A stretch of DNA of 48,448 nucleotides, from contig JAJTEK010000038.1 of NCBI GenBank assembly GCA_021299695.1, positions 1-48,448 on the forward strand, read 5' to 3'. Below, piece by piece: positions 8,945 to 17,251 of this stretch; position 1 is the stretch's first letter; each line of letters opens with the position of its first letter. The position numbers and the translations under genes are program-made. The notes under the pieces are model-generated. The model saw nothing but the letters and a program-made list of their open reading frames with translations, had not been told where the DNA came from and ran no database searches. Source of the stretch: Pirellula sp. GTDB lineage: Bacteria > Planctomycetota > Planctomycetia > Pirellulales > Pirellulaceae.

Positions 8945-9538
8945 GCATCTGACTCCAATAAGACCTATCTACGCTCGCTTCGGTTCGCGAAACTGCTTGT
9001 GCCTCGAAATGATTGACCTCTCTGCGCCTAGCCCCACATCGAATCCTTCTCTGTGAGACATCCCTCTATCGGACCTAGCTTGTCGGTGCCAGGAGCTTTT
9101 GGGGCCGAAATTTTAGCCTAATCATGTCAACCCGTCCAGGCTACTTGTAGGCCCGCCTGAGAAGAAACTAAGAAGTCGACGGGAATCGAACCCTCAACGG
9201 GAATCTCGCCCTAAACCCGGGGAACTTTCTCCCCCCCTTCGGGTTTATCTCCTTGCCGAATCGAAAGGTTCGCTAGCAAACTCCAACCGATCCGATTCCC
9301 TTAGCCGGTCCCGAAAAACCAATCGGCAAGAGAAGAAACCTGCAATCCGATGCACCTTTTTGGCATTTCCTAGCAATCTCTCTAGCCAATTCCGACGAAA
9401 TGGGCGATTTTATCCCTATGCCGATGGTCCAATCCCACCCCCGTTTACGGCCTCCTACAATAAATCGTAGATTCGGTCCGTAGATCCATCGAAATCCTGC
9501 CGGACGTCTTTCCTCCCATCCTAAACAAGTACGCAACC
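8945..9538. other. Divergent intergenic region between rpsU and the export operon
   Basis: 594 bases with no supportable gene. It should hold the promoters for rpsU (leftward) and the MacA-like gene (rightward). I see scattered candidate hexamers (TTGACA on the minus strand at 9125-9130, TACAAT on the plus strand at 9456-9461), but neither has a partner at the right spacing, so no promoter is called. A tRNA T-arm-like string near 9180-9197 has no matching acceptor strand. Confidence 0.5.
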
Positions 9539-11380
9539 ATGAAAAAAAACAGAAGATCCCTTCTACGCTTGTCCCGTACTGCCAGTCGGTCGCGACGAGC
9601 GGGAGTGCGAGGAACCCTATTGGGCCTTTTGGCAGTCTCAGGGCTCTGTGGGGGTGGATATTATTGGGCGATGAACCGTCCTGGAAGCAATCTGGAAAGC
9701 TCCTCGGAGCCGATGTTCCATCAGGTTGCCGAGGGGCCCTTTGACCATATCGTCTTGGAACAAGGTGAAATCGAATCGAGCAGCAACAACGAGGTGAAAT
9801 GCGAGGTCAAAGGCCGTGGCGGGAGCGGAACGCCGATCCTCTCGGTCATTCCCGAAGGAACTTTGGTCAAGAAAGGGGAAGTGCTTTGCCAATTGGACTC
9901 CTCGGCCCTTGACCAGGAAGCAAAGAACCAACGGATTGTCGTCAGCTCGGCCGAGTCAGCAGTCATCAGCGCCGAGGCGGCCGTCAACAAAGCGGTGATC
10001 GCGCGTCAAGAGTACCTAGAAGGAACTTTTCTGACCGAGCGCAAAGCGATTGTCAGCGAGATTGCCGTCGCCCAGCAATCCCTTCGCAAAGCCGAACTCT
10101 CGCTCGAAAGCGCCGAGCGGCTTGCAGCGAAAGGGACCTTAAAACCTCTTCAGATCGAAGCCGAACAATTCTCCGTTGAAAACGCAAAGAGCAACCTTGA
10201 ATCGGCCTTGGGCCGCTTGAAGGTTCTCGATGAATTGACCAAAGCGAAAATGCTTGTCCAATTCGATGCCGATATCGAAACGACGCGAGCCAAGCTCGAG
10301 TCGGATAAAAACACCCTTGGGGAAGAAAAGAACAAGCTTCAGGAAATCCAAGCTCAAACGAAAGCTTGCACCATCATCGCTCCTGCCGATGGCCAAGTGG
10401 TCTATGCGAACAAAAGCTCTGGTCGAGGGGGTAGCGACTTCATCGTCGAGGCCGGCGCATTGGTCCGAGAGCAGCAGACCATTTTCCTGCTCCCAGACCC
10501 CACTCGCATGCAGGTCAAAGCGAAAATCAACGAATCGCGTATCAGTTTGATCCGCGAAGGCATGCCGGTGAAAATCCGCGTCAACGCCTCCGAATACGAA
10601 TTGCTCGGTCGAGTGATCAAAGTCAACAAGTACGCCGAGCCTGGCAATTGGTGGGGTTCGAACGTTAAAGAATACGCGACCTTCATTCAGATCGTCGAGC
10701 CGCCCGAGACGATCCGAACCGGTATGACGGCCGAAGTGAGGATCTTCGTCGAGCAAATCGACAAAGCGCTTCAAATTCCCGTGCATGCTGTCTACGAAAC
10801 CAAACGGCATCACTTTGTCCTCGTGCGCGATGGTGAAAAATGGAACACCCGAGAAATCAAAATCGGTGCGACCAACGATAAGTTTGTGACCGTCAAAGAG
10901 GGGATCCAGCCCAACGACAACGTCGTGCTCGACCCGAGGAACCACTTGGACAAGATGGATATCCCGGAGATCCAAGAAGAAGATGACCGTTCGAAACTCG
11001 TGGCGATGTCCAATGCACCACTTCCGAAATCTACCGCCCCGGAATCGGGCCCCCAGGGTGCCGGTGGTGCCGGTGCTGCCGGTGGTGCTCGGGGCGGGGC
11101 AGGGGGCGGGGCAGGGGGCATGAGTCCCGATGCGATCGTCGGCATGATCATGCAACGTATGGATACCAATACCGATGGAAGCCTTTCTCAAGAAGAGGTT
11201 GCATCCGACGACCGGATGAAGAGTTCCTTTGGCGACTATGACGCGAACAAGGATGGGAAAGTCGACCGCAGCGAACTGGCCGCCGGATTCAAAAAGCGGA
11301 TGGCCGCCATGGGAGCTGGTGGACCTGGCGGTCCGGGCGGTGGTGGATCCGGACGCGGGCCTGGCGCTCCGTCGAATTGA
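9539..11380 (+). CDS. MacA/HlyD-type periplasmic adaptor with C-terminal EF-hands
   Basis: 613 residues. A basic N-terminus is followed by one membrane segment (about 25-45), then a lipoyl/barrel-sandwich half, a long alpha-hairpin rich in Ala/Glu/Lys (about 120-265), the second lipoyl half (IIAPADGQVVYANKSSG), and beta-barrel and membrane-proximal domains ending near residue 480 (PNDNVVLDPRNHLDKM). This is the adaptor that links an inner-membrane ABC permease to an outer-membrane channel. The unusual part is the tail: a Gly/Ala-rich linker (about 505-525), two EF-hand loops (DTNTDGSLSQEE and DYDANKDGKVDRSE) and a second Gly-rich end. Calcium binding outside the cytoplasm is therefore likely. 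The ABC ATPase and permease genes follow directly, so the three form one operon. A TolC-like partner is not in the window. Confidence 0.88.
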   Translation: MKKNRRSLLRLSRTASRSRRAGVRGTLLGLLAVSGLCGGGYYWAMNRPGSNLESSSEPMFHQVAEGPFDHIVLEQGEIESSSNNEVKCEVKGRGGSGTPILSVIPEGTLVKKGEVLCQLDSSALDQEAKNQRIVVSSAESAVISAEAAVNKAVIARQEYLEGTFLTERKAIVSEIAVAQQSLRKAELSLESAERLAAKGTLKPLQIEAEQFSVENAKSNLESALGRLKVLDELTKAKMLVQFDADIETTRAKLESDKNTLGEEKNKLQEIQAQTKACTIIAPADGQVVYANKSSGRGGSDFIVEAGALVREQQTIFLLPDPTRMQVKAKINESRISLIREGMPVKIRVNASEYELLGRVIKVNKYAEPGNWWGSNVKEYATFIQIVEPPETIRTGMTAEVRIFVEQIDKALQIPVHAVYETKRHHFVLVRDGEKWNTREIKIGATNDKFVTVKEGIQPNDNVVLDPRNHLDKMDIPEIQEEDDRSKLVAMSNAPLPKSTAPESGPQGAGGAGAAGGARGGAGGGAGGMSPDAIVGMIMQRMDTNTDGSLSQEEVASDDRMKSSFGDYDANKDGKVDRSELAAGFKKRMAAMGAGGPGGPGGGGSGRGPGAPSN

Positions 11381-11462
11381 CGCGCAAACAGCACTGCCGA
11401 TCCGGACGGTAACGCCCTGCTGGTGGCTTCGACCGATAACACTCTAGAGTACAAGTCGCATC

Positions 11463-12233
11463 ATGACGCAAGACGCTTTTACGACCGAAGGATACGCTTG
11501 TAGGGTCGTAGATCTGAAGAAGGAGTACGTGCTCAAAAGTGAGACGGTCCGCGCGTTGCGGGGGGTCACTTTCGACGTTCCGACCGGGGACTACGTTGCG
11601 ATCATGGGACCCTCTGGGTCCGGAAAGAGTACCTTGCTCAATCTGCTCGGATGCTTGGACAAGCCTTCTTCGGGGAGTTTGTGGCTAGGACATGACGACG
11701 TGGCCAAAATGAGCGACGATCAGTTGGCCGACATTCGCTCGCAGCGGATCGGGTTTGTTTTTCAGGCCTACAATCTGATTCAGCAGTTGACGGTTGTCGA
11801 AAACATCCAAGTGCCTCTGTTTTATCAAGGCAAACCGTTGACGGCAGCTCAGAAAAATCGCAGCATCGAATTGGCCAAAATGGTGGGGCTCGGCGATCGG
11901 CTCGGCCACCGCCCGACGCAGCTCTCAGGGGGCCAGCAGCAGCGGGTGGCTATCGCTCGTTCGCTGGTCAATGACCCTTATTTCATTCTCGCCGACGAAC
12001 CGACAGGGAACTTGGACTCTCGGACGACCGAAGAGATCCTCCAAACGTTTGAGCGTCTGAACAACGAAGGCCGAACCGTCATCTTGGTCACCCACGAAGA
12101 CGAGGTTTCTAAGCGAGCCAAAAGGGTCGTGCGACTCAAGGATGGTCGGTTGCAGTGGGATAAGATCAATACGCAGCAGGTCCGCGACGAAGCGGCTAAG
12201 TATGCGATCGATAACATGCCCGTAGAAGTCTAG
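11463..12233 (+). CDS. MacB-type ABC transporter ATP-binding protein
   Basis: 256 residues with the full set of ABC ATPase motifs: Walker A GPSGSGKST near residue 43, Q-loop VFQAYNL, signature LSGGQQQR, Walker B ILADEPTGNLD and switch His in LVTHED. The DEPTGNLDS form and the overall length place it in the LolD/MacB/FtsE group, where the ATPase is a separate polypeptide. It lies 82 bases after the adaptor gene and 34 bases before the permease gene, so it powers that permease. The ATG lacks a strong ribosome site. Substrate (antibiotic, lipopeptide or protein) cannot be told from sequence. Confidence 0.93.
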   Translation: MTQDAFTTEGYACRVVDLKKEYVLKSETVRALRGVTFDVPTGDYVAIMGPSGSGKSTLLNLLGCLDKPSSGSLWLGHDDVAKMSDDQLADIRSQRIGFVFQAYNLIQQLTVVENIQVPLFYQGKPLTAAQKNRSIELAKMVGLGDRLGHRPTQLSGGQQQRVAIARSLVNDPYFILADEPTGNLDSRTTEEILQTFERLNNEGRTVILVTHEDEVSKRAKRVVRLKDGRLQWDKINTQQVRDEAAKYAIDNMPVEV

Positions 12234-12267
12234 TCACACACGCAAGAGAGCTTAGGGAAAAATCGTC

Positions 12268-13593
12268 ATGGGAATTCTATTAGGTACCATCGGGCTTGGA
12301 ATCAAAAGCCTCTGGCTCCACCCGATGCGTTCGATCCTGACGGTCTTGGGGATCTTCATCGGAGTGGCGAGCGTGATCTGGTTGCTGGCGATTTCCAAGG
12401 GGATTGGGGACGAGGCCCAGCGACAGATTGAGAGTCTCGGAGCCGACACCATCATGATCCGGACGGTTAAGCCTCCGAGCGAGAAAATGTCCAGCCAGGG
12501 TTTGACCCCTTATGGTCTGACCCGCGAAGAGTACGACATGCTTGTGGCTACGGTACCAACGGTCAAAAGTGCCATTCCCATCCGCGAGATGCGGCGTCAG
12601 TTCCAGTTCAAGAATCGCAAGCTCGATGGCCGGTTGGTTGGCTGCACGCCGGAGTATGCCGATGTGACGAAACTCGAGGTCGTCTCGGGGCATTTCCTGA
12701 GCGACGCCGAGAATTTTGCTCGCGACTGCCACTGTGTCTTGTCGGCCAAAGTCGCAGAGCGGCTTTTTCCGTTCGAGGACCCGGTCGGACAGCGGATTTA
12801 CATGCCTGAAAACCAGGACTTTTATTTGGTCGTCGGGGTATTGAAGCCAAAGGGCGCTACGGCGGCAATCGGCGGATCGATGGCGGCTCAAGACTTCTCA
12901 AACGACGTCTACATCCCAATTCAAACGCTCCAGCAACGCATCGGCGATACAGTCATGACGATGCGATCCGGTTCGCGTGAAGGTGAGATCATCGAATTGA
13001 ATCAAATCACCCTTCGATGTTCCGACGTGTCGGAGGTCAAGAAAACGGCGGAATTGGTGCAAGCAGCGCTTTCGAGCCACGAGAAGATGGAAGACATCTC
13101 GGTGGTTGTGCCTTTGGAGTTGCTCGAACAGGCTCGCACGACGCGCGCGATGTTCATGCTGTTTATGGGGATGATTGCAGCGATCTCGCTGCTCGTCGGT
13201 GGGATTGGGATCATGAATATCATGCTTGCGACGGTCACCGAGCGGACGCGAGAGATCGGGATTCGCCGTGCACTGGGGGCTAAACGGCGAGACATCGTGC
13301 GACAATTCTTGGTCGAGACGAGCGTGCTGAGTTTGACTGGCGGGATCCTTGGGATCCTCTTTGGGCTGTTTTGCAGTCCTGCGGTGGACTTGGCCCGGGA
13401 GATTGCAACGGCTTGGTTCCCCAAGCAGATGGCGGATTTGCCGGAGGTGGTGCGCGTCGTTAAGCCATCGATTGTTCCAGAGAGCATTCCAGGTGCGTTT
13501 TTTATCTCGCTGGCTGTGGGGTTGATTTTTGGAATTTACCCGGCGACGCGGGCGGCGAAAATGAATCCCATCGAGGCCTTGCGGCACGAGTAA
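12268..13593 (+). CDS. MacB-type ABC transporter permease (FtsX/MacB family)
   Basis: 441 residues with the four-helix mechanotransmission layout: one membrane helix at about 22-45 (ILTVLGIFIGVASVIWLL), a large periplasmic MacB-PCD domain (about 50-285), and three C-terminal helices starting at about 292, 345 and 405. The conserved motif TVTERTREIGIRRALGAKRRDI sits after the second helix, as is typical. The ATG is preceded by an AGGGAAAAA stretch. With the adaptor and ATPase it would use ATP hydrolysis in the cytoplasm to push a periplasmic substrate through an outer-membrane channel. The gene ends directly at a 173-bp repeat. Confidence 0.93.
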   Translation: MGILLGTIGLGIKSLWLHPMRSILTVLGIFIGVASVIWLLAISKGIGDEAQRQIESLGADTIMIRTVKPPSEKMSSQGLTPYGLTREEYDMLVATVPTVKSAIPIREMRRQFQFKNRKLDGRLVGCTPEYADVTKLEVVSGHFLSDAENFARDCHCVLSAKVAERLFPFEDPVGQRIYMPENQDFYLVVGVLKPKGATAAIGGSMAAQDFSNDVYIPIQTLQQRIGDTVMTMRSGSREGEIIELNQITLRCSDVSEVKKTAELVQAALSSHEKMEDISVVVPLELLEQARTTRAMFMLFMGMIAAISLLVGGIGIMNIMLATVTERTREIGIRRALGAKRRDIVRQFLVETSVLSLTGGILGILFGLFCSPAVDLAREIATAWFPKQMADLPEVVRVVKPSIVPESIPGAFFISLAVGLIFGIYPATRAAKMNPIEALRHE

Positions 13594-13766
13594 GCTAGTC
13601 CGTGGGCGAAATTGTTTAACCCGCAGCCAACGGCGAGGGAGTTGCTAGTACCAGGCCGAGCGCCCCCGTGGGGTAAGTTTGTGGGGGCGAGCTTGTGGGG
13701 GCGGAAGAGAGACGAAACACAGAGCCACGGAGGTCACGGAGAGACGAACCAGGGCTGGAGGCAAGA
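13594..13766. repeat. 173-bp direct repeat, copy 1
   Basis: Starts immediately after the permease stop codon and recurs 196 bases later with only four substitutions. It contains a small hairpin (CCCC 13663-13666 with GGGG 13670-13673), a doubled GTGGGGGCG, and a degenerate 9-10-base tandem (CACAGAGC, CACGGAGGT, CACGGAGAG). There is no coding character. It probably belongs to a dispersed intergenic repeat family; that is inferred, as no other copy is in the window. Confidence 0.85.
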
Positions 13767-13789
13767 GTTTTGTCCCAGAGAGCTGGCAT

Positions 13790-13962
13790 GCTAGTCCGTG
13801 GGCGAAATTGTTTAACCCGCAGCCAACGGCGAGGGAGTTGCTAGTACCAGGCCGAGCGCCGCCGTGCGGTAAGTTTGTGGGGGCGAGCTTGTGGGGGCGG
13901 AAGAGAGACGAAACACAGAGCCACGGAGGTCACGGAGAGACGAACCGGGGCTGGAGGCCAGA
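13790..13962. repeat. 173-bp direct repeat, copy 2
   Basis: Second copy of the 13594-13766 unit, without indels. The four differences are at 13861, 13867, 13947 and 13959. The first two are paired positions of the small hairpin and change a C-G pair to G-C, keeping the stem. It lies between convergent genes, just before the stop of the YhaM-like gene. Confidence 0.85.
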
Positions 13963-13995
13963 GAGTCATCCACCAGGCTAAGGAGCCTTGTGAAG

Positions 13996-14985
13996 TTACT
14001 CGGCTTTGGGATTCAAGCTGGCTTTGAACAGACGTCTAGCGAGAGTCGGGTGGAACGGGGTCCAGCCATCGGTCGATCGATCTTGGGCGATGAGTTCCTG
14101 TGCCGTATTGAGTTTCGCGTCCAGTTCGTCTAGGTAGTGGAACACGAGGGCTTCGAGCGTCATCGGGACTTTGGGGCTACCGTGATCGAGCGATCCGTGG
14201 TGGCTCACCACGATATGCTGCAATCTCAGAAGTTTCTGTGGGTCGATGGCAACACCTTTGGCCTTGAGGCGATTGGCTAGGGAATCGAGCATCACGACAC
14301 CTTGGACAAGGTGACCAAGCAGTTGCCCGGAGTCGGTGTAGTTGAGTTCGTTTTCGAAGGAGAGTTCCTCGATTTTTGCAAGGTCATGGACCAAGGCTGC
14401 TGCCATGAGCAGATCTCGGTCGACTTGGCGGTAGTGTCGGCTTGCAAATTCACACAGTTGCATCAGCGAGACGATATGTTCGAGCAATCCGCCTGGGTAG
14501 GCGTGATGGGTTTTGGTACCTGCCGGGGCGATCTGCAATCGTTTGCTGATTGACTCATCTGCGAGGATTTCTTTGCAAATAGCCACGACGCTCGGATCGT
14601 TCAGGGTATCGACGAGACAGTTAAGGGTATCCCAGTGTGCGGTGACTTGATTGCGATCGAGCGCGTCGAATTCCTCGAGTGCGACTAGATCGGAATCGAC
14701 GTTGTGCATCTGATTGACGATGATCTGGAGGTTCCCGTTATGCAGTTGCGTCATGCCTTGGATGCGAGCAAAGGTCCCTTTGGGGAACCTCTCGCAGAGG
14801 CGATCGTCGGCATTCCATCGCATGGCCGAGATCATGCCGCTACGGTCTTGCAGTTGTAGGAGCAGGTACGGGTTGCCTTGGCGATTGGATCTCAATTGCC
14901 GATCGGCGATTTTGAAGACCGCATCGACTTGGGTTTGCGGAAGCAATTCGGCGATGTATTGGCGAGCCGAGGAGTTGGTATTCAT
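13996..14985 (-). CDS. YhaM-like 3'-5' exoribonuclease (OB-fold plus HD domain)
   Basis: 329 residues from the ATG at 14985; a longer frame upstream lacks family similarity and would overlap the promoter region. Residues about 10-110 form an OB-fold nucleic-acid-binding domain (IADRQLRSNRQGNPYLLLQLQD style). The rest is an HD domain with metal ligands in THHAYPGGLLEHI, ALVHDLAK and VVSHHGSLDHGSP. This architecture and length match YhaM/CBF1 exonucleases, which degrade RNA and single-stranded DNA from the 3' end. The conserved HHAYxGGLLEH box is intact. It is the last gene of a leftward block after the ABC-2 permease; a 38-bp gap separates them. The exact substrate in planctomycetes is unknown. 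Confidence 0.88.
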   Translation of the reverse strand: MNTNSSARQYIAELLPQTQVDAVFKIADRQLRSNRQGNPYLLLQLQDRSGMISAMRWNADDRLCERFPKGTFARIQGMTQLHNGNLQIIVNQMHNVDSDLVALEEFDALDRNQVTAHWDTLNCLVDTLNDPSVVAICKEILADESISKRLQIAPAGTKTHHAYPGGLLEHIVSLMQLCEFASRHYRQVDRDLLMAAALVHDLAKIEELSFENELNYTDSGQLLGHLVQGVVMLDSLANRLKAKGVAIDPQKLLRLQHIVVSHHGSLDHGSPKVPMTLEALVFHYLDELDAKLNTAQELIAQDRSTDGWTPFHPTLARRLFKASLNPKAE

Positions 14986-15023
14986 GGTTTCGTTTCCGTT
15001 TCGATGCTCGACGTTGCAGGCCA

Positions 15024-15893
15024 TCAACTGCTGGCGCTTGAGTAGCTTCTTAGGGCCCTTTGAAAGACCCATCGGCTCAAGATGAGGGCGACGATCGTAG
15101 CTAGAAAGGCGAAAACCGCTAGCCCCCATTCCCAGCCTTGTCGGGGCGAAAGGGGCTGGGCCAGGAGCCTAGCTGGGACGTTGATGATCACCAGGATTGG
15201 GAAGACAAACGTGAAGATATACCATAGGGGTATCCCCCAACCGCTTTGGTAGATTTCCATCGGATATCGAGAAAAGTTGGTGATGTAGAACCAGAAATCG
15301 TAGAGGCTTTGGTTTCTGCCAAGCCAGATGCTCGTGGCGGCCAAGCAGACGATCAGGCTGTAGAAAAGTGCCACGCCGCAAACCAGGTAGACTCCGTAGA
15401 GCAGACCGATTCCGACCGAGAATTCCCAGGGGGGCTCGGTTCGAGAGGACAGGCGCCAGACGGCGTAGGCCAGGATACCTAGACCTGCAACGGCGTTGCT
15501 CAACGAGGCCCACTCGACGCGCCGGAAGGAGATCAAAAACTGGGTATCGATCGGTTTGAGCAATGCGTAGTCTAAGCCACCGGTTCGAATCAGTTCGCTG
15601 AATTCCTGTGCATTGGGCATCAGGAACGCTTGGACAATCGCATTGACGATCCAGGTTGTTGCAAGAAAGACGTAGAATTCATCTCGCCCCCATCCGGTCG
15701 AGGCACCGATGCTGCGCACGTGGAAGAAAATAAGGAGGTAGAAACCTAAGTTCATGGTGAGCCAAGCGAGGCTCGAGATGCAGTCGACGATGAAATTGCC
15801 TCGGAAGGTCATATCGCGCACCAAGCTGTTGCGAGCAAAGGCAAGGAGCAGACGTGCATGCCTGAGCGTTCCATCGATCCTGCGATTGATCAT
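15024..15893 (-). CDS. ABC-2 type permease (PF06182-like)
   Basis: 289 residues with six predicted membrane helices and short loops (LAWLTMNLGFYLLIFFHV; FLATTWIVNAIVQAF; VYLVCGVALFYSLIVCLAA; IFTFVFPILVIINVPARLL; a final helix near 255-275). The sequence around ELIRTGGLDYALLKPIDTQFL and NFSRYPMEIYQ is typical of the PF06182 (former DUF990) permeases. Those usually work with a second similar permease and an ATPase; neither is adjacent here, so the partners may be encoded elsewhere. The start at 15891-15893 has AAGGA directly against it, closer than ideal. Confidence 0.85.
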   Translation of the reverse strand: MINRRIDGTLRHARLLLAFARNSLVRDMTFRGNFIVDCISSLAWLTMNLGFYLLIFFHVRSIGASTGWGRDEFYVFLATTWIVNAIVQAFLMPNAQEFSELIRTGGLDYALLKPIDTQFLISFRRVEWASLSNAVAGLGILAYAVWRLSSRTEPPWEFSVGIGLLYGVYLVCGVALFYSLIVCLAATSIWLGRNQSLYDFWFYITNFSRYPMEIYQSGWGIPLWYIFTFVFPILVIINVPARLLAQPLSPRQGWEWGLAVFAFLATIVALILSRWVFQRALRSYSSASS

Positions 15894-15933
15894 TCCTTGT
15901 GGGCTTTCGTTTGCTGATTGCTGGGATGATTCT

Positions 15934-17178
15934 CTAGAATCGGCCTTGTTGGGCCCAAAGTTCTGCGAGTACCACCGCGTGCTCGACGGCTTGGACCATT
16001 TCGTCCAAGCAAGCGAATTCTTTGGTTGAGTGAATATTGTATTGGCCTACGGAGAGGTTGGGGGTAGGTAGGCCTAAGTGGGACATGAGCGACCCGTCAC
16101 TTCCACCGCGAATCGCATCGCGTTTGGAGGTTCGGCCGAGTTTTCGGAAGGCTTGTTCGGCCAAATCTGCCGCCAGGGGGAATTCCCGCAGTTTATCGCC
16201 GAGGTTTCGGTATTGCTCTTCGATGTGGATTTCGATGCGAAGCCGCTTATCGCCCTGTTGCATATCTTCGGCCAGTTGGCGCAGTAGGTCCGCGTGGTCG
16301 GCGAGTTTCGCGGTATCAAAATCCCTAAGCAAAACTTGGACGCTCGCCTCGGAGACCGAGCCTTGAAACACGTAGGGGTGTAGAAAGCCTTCGCGTTGGC
16401 AAGTGGTTTCCGGGGAGAGACGGTCGATCGGTAGGCTTGCGACAAAGAGGCTTGCAGCTTTGATCGCATTGACCATTTTTCCTTTGCCCACCGAGGGGTG
16501 GGTGTTATGGCCGTAGAACTTGATGGTGGCCAAGTCTGCGGAGAAGGTTTCGACGTCGATGGTTCCCGAAGCGCCTCCATCGAGGGTGTATCCGGCGATT
16601 GCCCCGGCCTTGGAAAGATCGAAGTGCCGGGTTCCTCTCCCGATTTCCTCATCGCAGGTAAAGAGGATACGGATTGGACCGTGAGGTATACTGGGTCGTT
16701 CGATCAGGTAGTGGGCCAGTTCCATGATCGAGGCTACGCCCGCTTTATCGTCGGCACCTAGGAGTGTTTTGCCATCGGTGACCACGAGGGTCTTGCCCAC
16801 GAGCGAGGCGAGTTCCGGGGTATGGGCAAGTTCGATTTTGTCTCCGTTGGCTAGAGGGATATCGCCTCCTGAGTAAGGTTCGATGACCTCGGGTTTGCAG
16901 TGATCGCCTGGGGCTTCTGGGGACGTGTCCAGATGTGCGTTCAGGAGGATGGTAGGGACCGGTCCGGGGCAGGTCGCAGGGACGGTCCCCCAGACGAGCC
17001 CGTGGACGTCTTGTTCGGCATCTTCGATCCCCATGGAGCGCAACTGCTTGACGAGTAGCTCGCCCAGGAGCCATTGACCTCGACTGCTCGGGTAGTCCTG
17101 GGTGTTGGGATTTGCGGTCGTCCCGATCTTGACATATTGAAGGAATCGGTCGAGCAGGCGTTCGCGGTTGATGTGCAT
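15934..17178 (-). CDS. pepT: Peptidase T (tripeptide aminopeptidase, M20B)
   Basis: 414 residues, the usual PepT length. Zinc ligands and catalytic residues are visible in order: HLDTSPEAPG (first His and catalytic Asp), GADDKAG (bridging Asp), DEEIGRG (catalytic Glu and ligand Glu), TLDGG (ligand Asp) and NIHSTKEFA (last His). The YGHNTHPSVGKGKMVNAI stretch belongs to the lid/dimerisation domain. It cleaves the N-terminal residue from tripeptides in the cytoplasm. GAGGA 5 nt before the ATG supports the start. It sits in a leftward block 73 bases after the large membrane-protein gene. Confidence 0.95.
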   Translation of the reverse strand: MHINRERLLDRFLQYVKIGTTANPNTQDYPSSRGQWLLGELLVKQLRSMGIEDAEQDVHGLVWGTVPATCPGPVPTILLNAHLDTSPEAPGDHCKPEVIEPYSGGDIPLANGDKIELAHTPELASLVGKTLVVTDGKTLLGADDKAGVASIMELAHYLIERPSIPHGPIRILFTCDEEIGRGTRHFDLSKAGAIAGYTLDGGASGTIDVETFSADLATIKFYGHNTHPSVGKGKMVNAIKAASLFVASLPIDRLSPETTCQREGFLHPYVFQGSVSEASVQVLLRDFDTAKLADHADLLRQLAEDMQQGDKRLRIEIHIEEQYRNLGDKLREFPLAADLAEQAFRKLGRTSKRDAIRGGSDGSLMSHLGLPTPNLSVGQYNIHSTKEFACLDEMVQAVEHAVVLAELWAQQGRF

Positions 17179-17251
17179 GGTAGTCCTCTTTTGGCTTCGA
17201 TTCGTGGCATTCTATCGCATTTCGACCGACTTTGTTGAGAGCCTCGATGGG

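Noticed and set aside
9178-9200. tRNA T-arm-like string on the minus strand (GGGTTCGATTCCC)
   Set aside because: The arm has imperfect stem pairing, and no matching acceptor, D-arm or anticodon arm lies within 100 bases; no tmRNA tag frame either.
10139-11191. 350-codon minus-strand frame inside the MacA-like gene
   Set aside because: His/Asp/Phe/Arg-rich composition is the usual antisense shadow of a GC-biased coding gene, and the plus-strand frame has clear domains.
12898-13587. 229-codon minus-strand frame opposite the MacB permease
   Set aside because: Arg/His/Gln/Asp-rich, with no hydrophobic core pattern; shadow of the permease gene.
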